In this document: one piece after another, positions 34,801 to 49,800 of the stretch
How the letters are laid out: each line of letters opens with the position of its first letter
How positions within the stretch are numbered: position 1 is the stretch's first letter
Assembly (NCBI GenBank): GCA_942159475.1
Contig: OW804099.1
Location: 14,514,999 to 14,578,998, forward strand
Direction of reading: 5' to 3'
DNA length: 64,000 nt
Source: Sthenelais limicola
Taxonomy: Eukaryota; Annelida; Polychaeta; Phyllodocida; Sigalionidae
Notes under the pieces: generated by a model
What the model was told of the DNA's origin: nothing
What the model saw: only the letters and a program-made list of their open reading frames with translations
Databases searched by the model: none
Translations under genes and position numbers: made by a program

Positions 34801-37800
34801 TATCATTAGCTCAGGGATATCAACTATTAATATAATGTGTGTATTATACATGTTCTTCCATCATGATACCAGTTAATTCTCTGCCCACTGTTTCTGACCA
34901 TGTATATATTAGAGCAATGTAATATCAGGGTAAAGGGTCTGGGATGAGGGGGTGGGTGTTACAACCCATCCTCATTAACAAACGGCCATGTTGTATACAT
35001 GTACTGCATGGCAAACATCCCAATGTGCTCAAGCAGTGGATCAGCACCAACAAAGAGTAACAATTTTGGTGGTGATTATTACGTAATCATTTGCAATCCC
35101 CTGGCAACAATGATCCTTTGACAATTCTGTTATCTTATTTCATGTCAATTCTCAAACTATTCAGTTCCATCAAGAATTTCCAAATCGATAACGTCCAACA
35201 AAGTATTGATAAACTTCATGAACAATGTTGGTTCATGTTGGATCTGAGTATCAAATTTCTTAAGTCATATATTGCTGTTCATAAGAATAACAACACAGCA
35301 GAGAAATATTAGGCAAATCAATTCCAAATGACAGGAGTTCTTAGTCAAAACAACTTTTATTTTCTACCCCTTACATATTGACTGTGAAATAACAACTGAA
35401 CAGAATTCATCATTACAAATGTAACTCTCTCTACCTGATATATCCAGTAGTGGCATGACCTCTTCTTCATCACAAGGTATATCAGTATTGACTTGCACAT
35501 TTCGCTCCAAGAAACGAATAATTCTCATGGCAAGCCTCTTCCTAAGTTGTTTTATTGGTGAGATCCTACAATAACAGAGACAGGACAATCTAACTGAATG
35601 TGAAATAGTTAAATCAGGATTCACATTACACATTATGATACAGACAAAGAAATATAAGTTGATATTAATTATATATAGAACTGCTTTTCGATCTATTTTT
35701 TGTACGTCCTTGGTCAGTAGTAAAATGATGATTATACCCAGGTGATGGATCATAAGCATTTCGCTTTGATTTTACCTTACTTTTCATGATTAAATTCTTT
35801 TTCTCTTAAATATTATTCTTATAATCATATGTACATGTCGTTGAAATTATTATATCTTGATGTATCAAATCTATAATGTTCAATTTTTTCCCTCAGCTAA
35901 AACTGAGAATAGTGTATAAAAGCACAATGTCTCTGGCTGAATAAACACATTTAAAACAAAAACAATTATCCTAATAAAAAGTGAAGTGAATTGGAAATTG
36001 TCATCCCCGGAAGACATGGCAAAAGAGCATGTATACTAAAAATTAAAAGTGCAAAGGAACTCAAAACATGTGTTTAAACTGTTTACATAGGGTAACTGGG
36101 GTAACTGATAAGAGTCAGACTCAAATAGACCTCATATTTAGTAACATAGATATGGTTGCCTGCGAGAGTATGAATATAAATATATCAGACCACTTCCCAG
36201 TGAAAGGTGTTATATTTAAAAAAAAACGAGTGGCTCTTGGTGAAAGGGAATATGTATGGACTAAATGTTGAAGTCCAGCAGCGGTTACTAGGTTTAAGAA
36301 CATTGTATCATTGGAATAAAAAAAGATTCAATGTAAAGACAGGTCGATTGACAACATTTGGTCTGACTTTTACAGATCTATAGAAAGAGCCAACAAGAAA
36401 TGTTTTATAACTATTCGCAGACGAAAGAAACCTAATGTATCCTATTTGTCTCAAGAAACACATAATTTGATAAAAGACAGAGACGAAGCATTTCGTCTGG
36501 CCAGATCCACAAAGGTACGTGGGGATTACTTAGTGGCCAAATCTCTCAGAAAAAGGGTGAAACAATTGATAGATCATGAACGTCGACAATTTTTAGTCGA
36601 TAAGGTAAATGAAAACAATGGTAACCCGAGGAAATTTTGGGAAAATATGGGTGCGATTTATAGCAACAAGAATTCTAAAGATAAGAACATTTTAGAATGT
36701 TTTGAAACAGAAACAGGAACATTATCTGGTATGGCTGCAAGAATAGGAAAGAGCGAGGTGGATAAATTCATCTATGAAGGAAAGGCCTTTGGTGATTTAG
36801 ACATTACACAACATGTACAAGAATCTGAGGTTTTGAGATTGGTGAAGGAATTAAAAGATTCCAAGTCTTCAGGTATGGAAAAGCTAAACAATTTCACAAT
36901 AAAATTGGCGATTACTAGTGCTATAGGCTTTTTCACGAATCTCATATATGTGATTCTTAAAAATGGCACATTCCCTTATGCTTGGAAAAGATCTCCAGTA
37001 GTACTTATTCCAAAAAATGGTAATACTAAACGTATTGAAAACATCAGAGCCATTACTCTCGTAGCTTCGACCAGCAAAATACTCGAGAGAATTGTATATA
37101 CAAGACTATACGACTAAGTAGAAACACATAATATTCTGTATAAACATCAATACGGTTTTCGTAGTAAGAAGTCAACAAACGATGCAATATACATGTTGTT
37201 GTCAGAGTTATATAACGCCACAAATAGAGGTCAATTGGCCAGTGTAGTATATTTCGACGTGTGCAAAGCGTTTAATTCCGTCAATCACTGCCTACTGTTA
37301 GAGAAACTTCATAGCCTAGGATTGAACAGGTCATCAATAGGATTGCTGTTGAGCTTTTTAGACGATAGGAAACAATATATTAGATCAAATTGTGGCCTCA
37401 GTAAAGACTGTACAATAGCTGCAGGCGTTCCACAAGGCAGTATTCTAGGCCCTTTAAAGTTTGTTTTGTTCATAAACGATATCTCTGACCTTGATTTAAA
37501 CGGCAAACTCGTTATATACGCCGACGATGTGGCTCTTATTTCATATGATGAAAATATCAACAGCTTGAAAGCAAAGACTCAGGAAGATATAAATAAATAT
37601 CTGAGTTGGTGCACAACAAATAAACTCACAAATAAACTATTTGGTCGGAAAGGAAGGAACCAAAATAATAATGACATAGTACTATATTGTAAAAGTACAC
37701 GGATTGAACGCGTCTTTACATTCAAATACCTAGGGTGCATCATCGATGAGAAGCTGACTTTAAACCAACATATTTCCAACACACTGAAAACAGTGTATTG

Positions 37801-40800
37801 GAAACTTGGTGAGTTGCAACGAAGGAGAAGATATATGTCTCCTCAGATATGTATACTAATATTCAAAACGTACATTTTACCACTATGTGAATATGCTTGC
37901 TCCTTCTTCGGACCATGTAATAGCGGTCTGGTCATAAAAATTGAACAGGTCATGTAGGTATGCGATAAGAATCGCTCACGGTCAACAGACCAATGTTGAT
38001 AATAAATTGAAAGAATATAATATTTTACCTTTAGAATATAGGAGGAAAGCGAATATGCTGACACTCGTACATAAACACCACAACGATGAACAGATGGTAA
38101 TCCTTGAGCTTGGACTACGAAATGATATCGCCCCCAATCAGATTCTATCTCGACCCAATACGGAACGATTTAGGAAATCAATTGTTTACATTGGTAAAAG
38201 ATACTGGAATGAATTGGACCGAGAATATAAAGTAATTGTCGACCATCAGCTGTTTAAACATGCAATCATGAGCAAATACAGAAACCTGTTAGACGTAAAC
38301 AATTGAGAATGTTGAATTGTTTTTAGCCTGCCCGGTTTTATCTTTCTTTTGCGGTGAGATAGCTATTCGCTTTGAAATAACAACCCATGTGTTTATTTCC
38401 AGTGTCATAGTGTACTGGGTATGCGAGTATGTGTAGATCAACATTTTCTGTGTAATGGTTTCAAACCAGACTATTTAGAACGATTTCATCGTCTTGTATT
38501 GAATTTGTATTCCACAGGTAGACTCGATTATAGGTAAAGGGAATATCTGAACTCGGAATTAGATAAAGTAACAAACACAAGAATATCAATGATTGTGAAT
38601 CTTTATTGTACCTTAGCAAAGAAGAGGCAACGCTTGAAATATAGCTGCGTGGTCAGTTAATGCGTATTTTGAAAGTATAATTTATTATCATTTGTAAATG
38701 TGTAGGCCAATAAAAAATATTTAAAAAAAAAATATATTCACCTTGAGAAACAGATCAGCATGGCAATGCAGATAGCTGCTATGGCTACCAATGACACAGG
38801 CAAAACAACAGTCAAAGTAGTTCTAGGGACACCTGAAAAAAATACACGGTGTCATCTACAAAACTATCTAAATTCTAGTCTCAATGAATATTTAATGACA
38901 GATATTGAGGGGCATCTTGTGCATAGTTTTGATTATGCACCAACAGTGCACCAGCTACCGAAAAATAGAGGATATTATGAGGTGGGCATAGCCCCAAGAT
39001 TTTACAAGGCAGTAATTAATTTTTTAAGATTCACTGCAAAACATTGACCATTAAGTTTCCATGTACCATCAGCAGTACAGACAGTATGAGGAGAGGTACC
39101 TACATTATACTAACCTTTACATTGACCATTGAGTGTCCATGTACCATCAGCAGTACAGACAGCATGAGGAGAGGTACCTACACTATACTAACCTTTACAT
39201 TGACCATTGAGTGTCCATGTACCATCAGCAGTACAGACAGCATGAGGACAGGTACCTACATTATACTAACCTTTACATTGACCATTGAGTGTCCATGTAC
39301 CATCAGCAGTACAGACAGCATGAGGACAGGTACCTACATTATACTAACCTTTACATTGACCATTGAGTGACCATGTACCATCAGCAGTACAGACAGCATG
39401 AGGAGAGGTACCTACATTATACTAACCTTTACATTGACCATTGAGTGACCATGTACCATCAGCAGTACAGACAGCATGAGGAGAGGTACCTACATTATAC
39501 TAACCTTTACATTGACCATTGAGTGTCCATGTACCATCAGCAGTACAGACAGCATGAGGAGAGGTACCTACATTATACTAACCTTTACATTGACCATTGA
39601 GTGTCCATGTACCATCAGCAGTACAGACAGCATGAGGAGAGGTACCTACATTATACTAACCTTTACATTGACCATTGAGTGTCCATGTACCATCAGCAGT
39701 ACAGGTAGCATGAGGAGAGGTACCTACATTATACTAACCTTTACATTGACCATTGAGTGTCCATGTACCATCAGCAGTACAGGTAGCATGGGGAGAGGTA
39801 CCTACATTACACTAACCTTTACATTGACCATTGAGTGTCCATGTACCATCAGCAGTACAGACAGCATGAGGACAGGTACCTACATTATACTAACCTTTAC
39901 ATTGACCATTGAGTGACCATGTACCATCAGCAGTACAGGCAGCATGAGGAGAGGTACCTACATTATACTAACCTTTACATTGACCATTGAGTGACCATGT
40001 ACCATCAGCAGTACAGACAGCATGAGGAGAGGTACCTACATTATACTAACCTTTACATTGACCATTGAGTGTCCATGTACCATCAGCAGTACAGACAGCA
40101 TGAGGAGAGGTACCTACATTATACTAACCTTTACATTGACCATTGAGTGTCCATGTACCATCAGCAGTACAGACAGCATGAGGAGAGGTACCTACATTAT
40201 ACTAACCTTTACATTGACCATTGAGTGTCCATGTACCATCAGCAGTACAGGTAGCATGAGGAGAGGTACCTACATTATACTAACCTTTACATTGACCATT
40301 GAGTGTCCATGTACCATCAGCAGTACAGGTAGCATGGGGAGAGGTACCTACATTACACTAACCTTTACATTGACCATTGAGTGTCCATGTACCATCAGCA
40401 GTACAGACAGCATGAGGAGAGGTACCTACATTATACTAACCTTTACATTGACCATTGAGTGTCCATGTACCATCAGCAGTACAGGCAGCATGAGCAGAGG
40501 TACCTACATTATACTAACCTTTACATTGACCATGGAGTGTCCATGTACCAACAGCACTACAGACAGCATGAGGAGAGGTACCTACATTATACTAACCTTT
40601 ACATTGACCATTGAGTGTCCATGTACCATCAGCAGTACAGGCAGCATGAGGTGAGGTACCTACAGTATACTAACCTTTACATTGACCATTGAGTGTCCAT
40701 GTACCATCAGCGGTACAGGCAGCATGAGGAGAGGTACCTACATTATACTAACCTTTACATTGACCATTGAGTGTCCATGTACCATCAGCGGTACAGGCAG

Positions 40801-43800
40801 CATGAGGAGAGGTACCTACATTATACTAACCTTTACATTGACCATTGAGTGTCCATGTACCATCAGCGGTACAGGCAGCATGAGGAGAGGTACCTACATT
40901 ATACTAACCTTTACATTGACCATTGAGTGTCCATGTACCATCAGCAGTACAGACAGCATGAGGACAGGTACCTACATTATACTAACCTTTACATTGACCA
41001 TTGAGTGTCCATGTACCATCAGCAGTACAGGTAGCATGAGGAGAGGTACCTACATTATACTAACCTTTACATTGACCATTGAGTGTCCATGTACCATCAG
41101 CAGTACAGGTAGCATGGGGAGAGGTACCTACATTACACTAACCTTTACATTGACCATTGAGTGTCCATGTACCATCAGCAGTACAGACAGCATGAGGACA
41201 GGTACCTACATTATACTAACCTTTACATTGACCATTGAGTGACCATGTACCATCAGCAGTACAGGCAGCATGAGGAGAGGTACCTACATTATACTAACCT
41301 TTACATTGACCATTGAGTGACCATGTACCATCAGCAGTACAGACAGCATGAGGAGAGGTACCTACATTATACTAACCTTTACATTGACCATTGAGTGTCC
41401 ATGTACCATCAGCAGTACAGACAGCATGAGGAGAGGTACCTACATTATACTAACCTTTACATTGACCATTGAGTGTCCATGTACCATCAGCAGTACAGAC
41501 AGCATGAGGAGAGGTACCTACATTATACTAACCTTTACATTGACCATTGAGTGTCCATGTACCATCAGCAGTACAGACAGCATGAGGAGAGGTACCTACA
41601 TTATACTAACCTTTACATTGACCATTGAGTGTCCATGTACCATCAGCAGTACAGGTAGCATGAGGAGAGGTACCTACATTATACTAACCTTTACATTGAC
41701 CATTGAGTGTCCATGTACCATCAGCAGTACAGGTAGCATGGGGAGAGGTACCTACATTACACTAACCTTTACATTGACCATTGAGTGTCCATGTACCATC
41801 AGCGGTACAGACAGCATGAGGAGAGGTACCTACATTATACTAACCTTTACATTGACCATTGAGTGTCCATGTACCATCAGCAGTACAGGCAGCATGAGCA
41901 GAGGTACCTACATTATACTAACCTTTACATTGACCATGGAGTGTCCATGTACCAACAGCACTACAGACAGCATGAGGAGAGGTACCTACATTATACTAAC
42001 CTTTACATTGACCATTGAGTGTCCATGTACCATCAGCAGTACAGGCAGCATGAGGTGAGGTACCTACAGTATACTAACCTTTACATTGACCATTGAGTGT
42101 CCATGTACCATCAGCGGTACAGGCAGCATGAGGAGAGGTACCTACATTATACTAACCTTTACATTGACCATTGAGTGTCCATGTACCATCAGCGGTACAG
42201 GCAGCATGAGGAGAGGTACCTACATTATACTAACCTTTACATTGACCATTGAGTGTCCATGTACCATCAGCAGTACAGACAGCATGAGGAGAGGTACCTA
42301 CATTATACTAACCTTTACATTGACCATTGAGTGTCCATGTACCATCAGCAGTACAGACAGCACGAGGAGAGGTACCTACATTATACTAACCTTTACATTG
42401 ACCATTGAGTGTCCATGTACCATCAGCAGTACAGACAGCATGAGGAGAGGTACCTACATTATACTAACCTTTACATTGACCATTGAGTGTCCATGTACCA
42501 TCAGCAGTACAGACAGCATGAGGAGAGGTACCTACATTATACTAACCTTTACATTGACCATTGAGTGTCCATGTACCATCAGCGGTACAGACAGCATGAG
42601 GAGAGGTGCCTACATTATACTAACCTTTACATTGATCATTGAGTGTCCATGTACCATCAGCAGTACAGACAGCATGAGGAGAGGTACCTACATTATACTA
42701 ACCTTTACATTGACCATTGAGTGTCCATGTACCATCAGCAGTACAGACAGCATGAGGAGAGGTGCCTTCCCATCTGTAGCCTTCATCACATGTCACACTC
42801 ACTACATCAGTGTACACATGGTCATTGCCGTCTAACTGACCATTGGATACTGGGTTTTCATAGCATGGTAAACCTGAATGAAAAGTGATGTTTTTGTTAA
42901 TTCATATCATTATAGCTTCATTTTGGTATAGTCAACATTGTCAATAATAAAAAAGGGAACTCTCGACCTGTATGGCAAAAGGATATGACAATATTTTGGG
43001 TAATGCAATAGCGAGGGTGTTTTCAAATCATTTGTAATTGCTTCACAGCGTTAGGGACATTTGGTAGGAGTTCTATTGGACAAATTGAATCTAAAGAGCC
43101 ACAAAGTTCTAATATAAACCATTCATATTGACATGCCCTGCCATCAAAACACATGTAACAATTTATGTGCATATATGTTCTCCCATAAAATTGTTTCCCT
43201 CTTCCTGGTGCAATGCCATAGAGACAAGTGAATTAAAATTAAATTTGATATTTTCAGTGTGTATTGAGGCCTAAGAATGGAATGTGCATATAAGAAAAAT
43301 AATATTGACATTTGTGTGGAATAAGTTTGCATATTTAGCAACTTATAGCTTTTACCTTTGCATTCACCATTCAGCTTCCAGATGCCATCTTTTGTACAGG
43401 TAGCATGAGGTACACTACCCTTCCATCTGTAGCCCTGATCACACACAATGGTGGCAGTATCATTGTACTTGTCCCCTGGTCCCTCTATCATACCATTCAG
43501 TCCTTGTATAGGTTCAGTGCATTGTATTCCTAATTAAACCAACGTATAGCGTATTGAAGATTGTTTTACAATGTATTTATTCATCTATTTATTTATTTAT
43601 TTATTTATTTATTTGCATTTCACATCTGGCCTCAAATGAACTCCAAAAAGCAAGATCCTGGGGTATCAAACAAATATATGCAAGGTAAACCCCAATGCAT
43701 TATATCTATGGATATTAATAAAAGGTTGTGTGTAGAGCAACAATACTAAGATCATATCAACTGTTCCATAGTTAAAGGATTAATAATACTAATGAGTGTC

Positions 43801-46800
43801 CTTGTTGACTCACAAGTACATAAAATCATGGGTAATAAATAAGTATTTAGGTGCGTTTTGCATAAACTAATCCATTTCTGTCTGCTTCCTCTACTCTATG
43901 AGTTTTTGTGCTTGTAAGTTATACAACCAAAGATATGTTCTTACTTGTGCATGCTCCTCGTGTACCATTCCACAGACCACGTTCACCACAGACTAGGGAG
44001 GTTCCATTGTACACATATCCAGCAGGACATCTCACTTCTACCACATCACCATACACTGAGGGCTGTTGTTCTCCTGTTGTCAGACTGCTGCCATGCACTC
44101 GGTGCCCAAGCCACCATACCATGTCTATTCCCTTCCACTCTACAAGGGATATGTGAAACTTTTTAATGTTATTGATCTGATCAGCTCACTAGTAGAAAGT
44201 AATTGTTAATATCATGCACAAGTACACGCATGGTATATCACTACCAACCCTATTACCCTACAAAGCAATCTACCGCTATTAATGACTTATGATAAAAATG
44301 TTATTTAGGAAAATAATGGGGAGACATTACCTGCAGTCTTATCAACAACATCATCAAACGGTTGGCAGGCAATGACTGAATTATAAACATGAGAGAGAGT
44401 CAGGTACATTTGTACAAATAGACTGAATCATGGCAACCAGGAGGGAAAGAGGAACAAATATCAGCATAGATGGATTTGTTTGATTGAGGGAAATAAATTG
44501 AGGGGGTCTAAACTTTTAGGCAAAAAAGCGTTACGTAATTTATGGACAGCCCCTCAGTTGATGCAATATTCTTGGCTTAACCTGAGAATATCTATCACAC
44601 CCCAAACCCAACCCTCACAGTCACAGTAGATTGTTAGAAAATTCCCTTAGTTGTTACATGCATGTTCTGCTAGACATTTGCAGACATTACCCAGACAAAA
44701 TATCCAAAACTACTCACTCTCACATGTCCCTGAGCTGCCAGACCATGTACCATCTGCTTGACAAGTGCTATTCTGGGAGCCAGTGTATACAAAGCCTTTC
44801 TCACAGGCAACTGTTATTGCTTCTCCATATCTACCTTCAGTGATGTTAGGAGTAACAATACCCCTCTCTATGTCCTTCACTGTGCAGCGAATTGTATCTT
44901 TCTCTGCAGGGAAATTAATACATACACATGTTAATATTTGAAATGTCAACACAAATTAATTTTCATTACAATGAGGAATTGTCAAGTTGAATAAAAATGT
45001 TAAAAGATCGTTCAAAATATTAATTATTGATTAACACCAATTTATTGCATCTTGGGCTGTATGTTGAAGTGCAACAGTTAATAATTTCACTAAAATATTT
45101 TAACAATAATAATGGCTTTGTATTATCATAAACGTTTACGTAATACATGGTACATACTAGCATGAACTGTTGTCATTATTATTCCTCTAATTTTTCCTGT
45201 GAATTTTCACATTGTCTGTCTCTATTTGCATGGAAATTAGCCTTACCCCGACAAGTCCCAACAGTACCATGCCATGTGTTATTACCCTGACAGTGCAGTA
45301 GAGGAGAGCCAACATGGATGTAGCCAGTCTCACACTTGACCTGTATTGTGGTATTGTACTTGTAAGGAGCCCCAGGTCTGATACTACCATGGGGTGGTCC
45401 TTGTAGTGGAGGACAGCGCACAACTGGTAAAGAGAAAGAAAAGTTTCCAAACAGTAGATCAGTCTAAATTATATAATTACCCGATGAAGGATAAACAAAT
45501 ATTCTATACATCAAAATCACCCTGATAGTTTTTTTTTGTTTTTTTTACATTTTTTACCAGGACTAGATCACTGCAATGGCAGTCTTCCTGTAGTACCTGT
45601 GGGGAGGTGGGGAAATTGTACCCACGCCCGGGTGGACCCATCGCTTTGGACCACACGGCCACCCCACATCCCCATTGTTCATACTAAACTTCCAATAAAA
45701 CCTAAAACAGCTAAATAGCAGTTTCAGTGAGGTTACATCAAAACCAAGATTCAGTCATATTTCATTAAGTTGGTTTTTTATTTTGTTGGTAGTTTTGTGA
45801 TGTATGATTCCAACGTTTCGATTCTCAGGTGCACTTTCATCAGGGACTGATTAACAAAGCATTTTTTAGGATCTAAATTTAAATAACTGCTGAAACTCCA
45901 GTTTTTTTGCCACAAAAATTGAAATTCTTGTATAGGCCTATAATAGATTTATTTAGCTCCACAACCAAACCCCTAGTCAACCCGCAAATTAGCTAGTCAA
46001 CCCTCTGTAGCTAGGCATACACAGGAAAGACCAGGTCCAGACCTGATGTGTACTGTATTTTACCTGCTACTCATGAAATAAAAGAGTTTTATTATCATTA
46101 TTTATTATTATTTCCGATTTGTACAAATAATATGGAAGTACGGCTGGAAAATCTGCCCTAGCAGTTCCTCCTAATTAACATTGTAATATCATTTCTATTT
46201 ATGACCATAGTTATGACCTTGGTGATGTTCAAATTATAAGAAACTTTGTTGAATTTATTATCATTATAATCTCGTGCAATCATCTCAAATCATGTATTTC
46301 CATACATAATCAATATCTATGAATAAACTAATGAAAGTTTATCATACCAGAAGCCCTCCATACAGGTACTTGTGGTATCGGCACCTCCATTGTTCTGTGA
46401 ATAGTGTATTAATTGCATAATGTCTTGCTGAATAAAAATCTTAAAACAAAAAAAACTATACCACCCCACGTTTATAAAGTATATTTAAGCCCTTACCATT
46501 ACATGTCCCTATGACTCCACTCCAGGTCCTGTCTGGGCGGCAGACTATAGGGTTTGTACCATTGTACCAGAAGCCCTCAGTGCATGTAACAGGAACACTG
46601 TCGCCTATGCCCCAACGCATTCCTACCACAGCATAGAGGGGGAACTTGGGGGTATCACAGGTTTTCTCTGCAATCATTTTATATATACTTGAAACAGTGA
46701 AACATTTGCTAGCAATAATCTACAGTCTCTATCATTTTACATCTTCAATAAAAATATATTCCCGTGGTATTATCAAGTATTATAAGACATTCTGCTATAT

Positions 46801-49800
46801 AGGAAACATTTTTTTAGTTTTTTTAGTGTTTTTTTTACAGATAATCTTGAATTAGAAACATTAAAGGAAAAATACTTAAGGGCAACAATGAAATGTAAAT
46901 TAGAATTTTCAGGTTTTGTGTTTGATTCCAACACAAAAAATATATCAGGTAGAATGAAAGGTCAATGAAGTAAAGGTCAAGGAGATAACAGCCAACATGT
47001 AAATGTTATTTTGTTACAACAACTGAAATCATTGTACTATTCAACAATGTACTATTTAGTAACATGTAGAAGCATCGAACAAAGGAGTTGCTGGATGAAC
47101 TGCAATAACAGAGACTCCCTCCTTTTCCACTTGTAGATACAAATGTATGTACAAATATGGAAATAAAGTTTGAAATAATACCATATACCATATGAGACAA
47201 AGGTATAGTTATTGCCATAGTTATTACACTCATCATCATAGTACAATTTTCTGCAAACTGAGTTTTACTTAATGTATTTCTTTAATCATTTAATACTCAA
47301 TATTACACCTATACCATTATTCTGATATTTTATTAGAAGCAATGACACATTTCAGGTTCCCTGAACCAGCTCAATAGGACTTATTGTATGTTTATACTCA
47401 CTAAGACAATTGGGATACTCCGCACTCCATTTGGCATGCCCTAAACATGTGAGGACCACTTTCCGATCTTCATAAATGTTGAAACATCGTGCTTTGATTA
47501 GTCCCATGTGCCTGAACGACCAGACTCCAATTTCATTTCCATCATATCTTAGACCAGGCCTCAAGTCATTAAGTGTACATTCTGAAAAAGAGTATTTCCA
47601 TTGTAAAGGTAAATTTAAATTCCAACCTGTCAGAGTATAGTTGGTTCCTTCTACTTTTCTTCACAGAAGCTCCTACACTAGCCCCGTTTGCCCACAAAAA
47701 TGTTCAATGTTGTAAAAGTCTTGTAAATCTAAATCTTGGAACTGTCTGCCTTCAGCTCTAAGGAATACTGTAGATGAAAATTACTTCAATACTGCCTTGA
47801 AAAGATATGTATATAGAGATAATGAGCAAGCAGTTGCTCGACCACAGGTGTCTATATAGATGTCTACAACTTGTATGTATGGAATATCTGGGAATGTACG
47901 TATGGAGTCGGAAGTTATAACATTTCTGTCTTTCTGCATGTGGTAATATTGGCACTGTTATATACCTGGGACAGAAGCCAGATTGTACTTACGGAAAGAT
48001 AAGTCTATGTAGATTAGTGGCTGTGACAGAATTTAAAGAGGTAAAGATTAAAACTACCATTGTCAGGTACAAGTATAGAATAAAAAATAGTAGTCTTACA
48101 TAATCACAAGACCAATCAACCACCTTCACCACACTCCCCCAAAAGCCATACTTAAAAAACAAAAGCCAGCAGTCTTCATTACTCTCATCTCATCATACTT
48201 TTTTTTTACTTTATACAGTTTTAAGATTAAATTGAAATTTCTCCTTTTTATAAATTTATACTTTATATACTTCATATAACTTCTATTTAATGCATGTGAC
48301 TGTTTGATATAAAAGTAATTTGTTTAAGCAACATTAATAACTATCTATCCACGATATATAGCATATAATTGTCTTTATTGTAGGACACAACAAAGAACAC
48401 AGTTAGTTGTGAGCGTGTATTTGTATCACCTTTTCAGCCATAAGTGCAGTGAATGAGAGAATGGAATGTAACTATAAATCATTGGGAAGACCAACTATGA
48501 TTTGACAGTCAATTCATATTTGGTTTTCCCAGGTGCCTGTGGCATATTGATTTATATTTACATTCAATTCTCTTAACCCAAACATTATGATTACATTATA
48601 TAATATTACCATAGTATGATTATATTATATAATATTAGTAGGGGGAAGGTAGATCGCTTTATATTGGGGGAACCGAAGATGAAATGGATGATGAAATAGA
48701 GAAGCTCTTTAAATAAAGTTGATGTTGTTTATTATTTAACTCAAGGCTTTCGGGCTTACTTGCCCTTCATCAGGAGTAGTGTGGAGGGACATACAAAATT
48801 CAAGTGCTGAGGTACATAAAAGTGTAGTGGTGGGATACTTAGGTTCTGTCCGCAGTGAATACATTTGTGTGGTGGTGAGGTGCTGATTGCACCAACAAAT
48901 TTTTTTACATATACAATATGGCTAGATATTTATAATTACCATTTTCGTTAAGGAATTATGAGATTTTTTTGTATTATTAATCAATTAACAGTTGTAAAAT
49001 TCTATACTATCTATTGCTTTCATTATGAAGTAGAGAGTTTTGGCATTGTTCACGGCTGGTGCTGTGGAAACATTGTTAGTGGCGGCATCACACTTGGTGT
49101 ACCATCGTCCATATCTAATAGATCTTGTAGGCGGGTGTCTAAGTTTGTTAAAATGGAACTAGAACAGGAGAAATTTAGTGCACTATTGCTAGAGTCAGTT
49201 TCATTGCTGATAATCTCATCTAAACATGGGGTGCTGGACCTAGTGGGAATGAATGTTGAACTTGGTGCTGCTGTATGAGATGGACCTGGGGACGGCTTGG
49301 CTTGGCTGCTGCTTGTAGATGGAGAAGGAGCACATAATGCATTGGAGAAGGTGGTGCGAGGTTTATCGGTAATGTCAATAATCTGCATCTTGGCTGGAGG
49401 TACACTAGTGGTACGATCTGGCTGGCTGGTATTCATTGGTGCGGAGGTTTGTATGGGTCTCTTGATCCCAGTGTTAATGCGAACTAGGTGCGGTGACTCT
49501 GCTCTTGGTGGGCGTGGCGGTGGAGTAGGTGGAGTGTACTGTACTCGGGGGGCTCTGATAGTAGGATCGGTGATGAAAGGTGTAACAGGGGCTACATTGG
49601 TGACAGGCTGTGAATTTTGGATAGCACGGCGTTGTTCTGGGCGAGTTATAGGGAAGCTTGGTGGATGTACAATTCCCTTACAGTTTTTCTTTACTGGTGG
49701 CTTCGGTGGGGCTTGCCCTGCAAAGTAGGGAGAGTTGTTACCTTGAATGATTCTGAACAGGGCCGGTGGTGCTTTGGTCGTAAATGTTTTTATGATCGGT

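Larger units (their letters stand above)
45424..46496. other. Intron with repeat remnants
   Basis: It contains a weak hammerhead-like motif on the minus strand at 45816-45843, a fragment resembling a Sushi exon near 46345-46400 and a SINE-like tail at 46397-46455. Confidence 0.45.

Noticed and set aside
39044..42835. Plus-strand open frames of 100-250 codons with repeating RRGTYIILTFTLTIECPCTIS-type peptides
   Set aside because: The 78-bp unit is divisible by three, which keeps antisense frames open. The sense is on the minus strand, where the unit matches a Sushi exon end.
45816..45843. A second hammerhead ribozyme
   Set aside because: CTGATGA and CGAAA are present in order, but the bases between do not form a convincing stem II; kept only as a weak remark.
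49297..49728. Plus-strand 143-codon frame opposite the proline-rich ORF
   Set aside because: Antisense of a compositionally biased frame, with no motif. The Penelope-like element reads on the minus strand.
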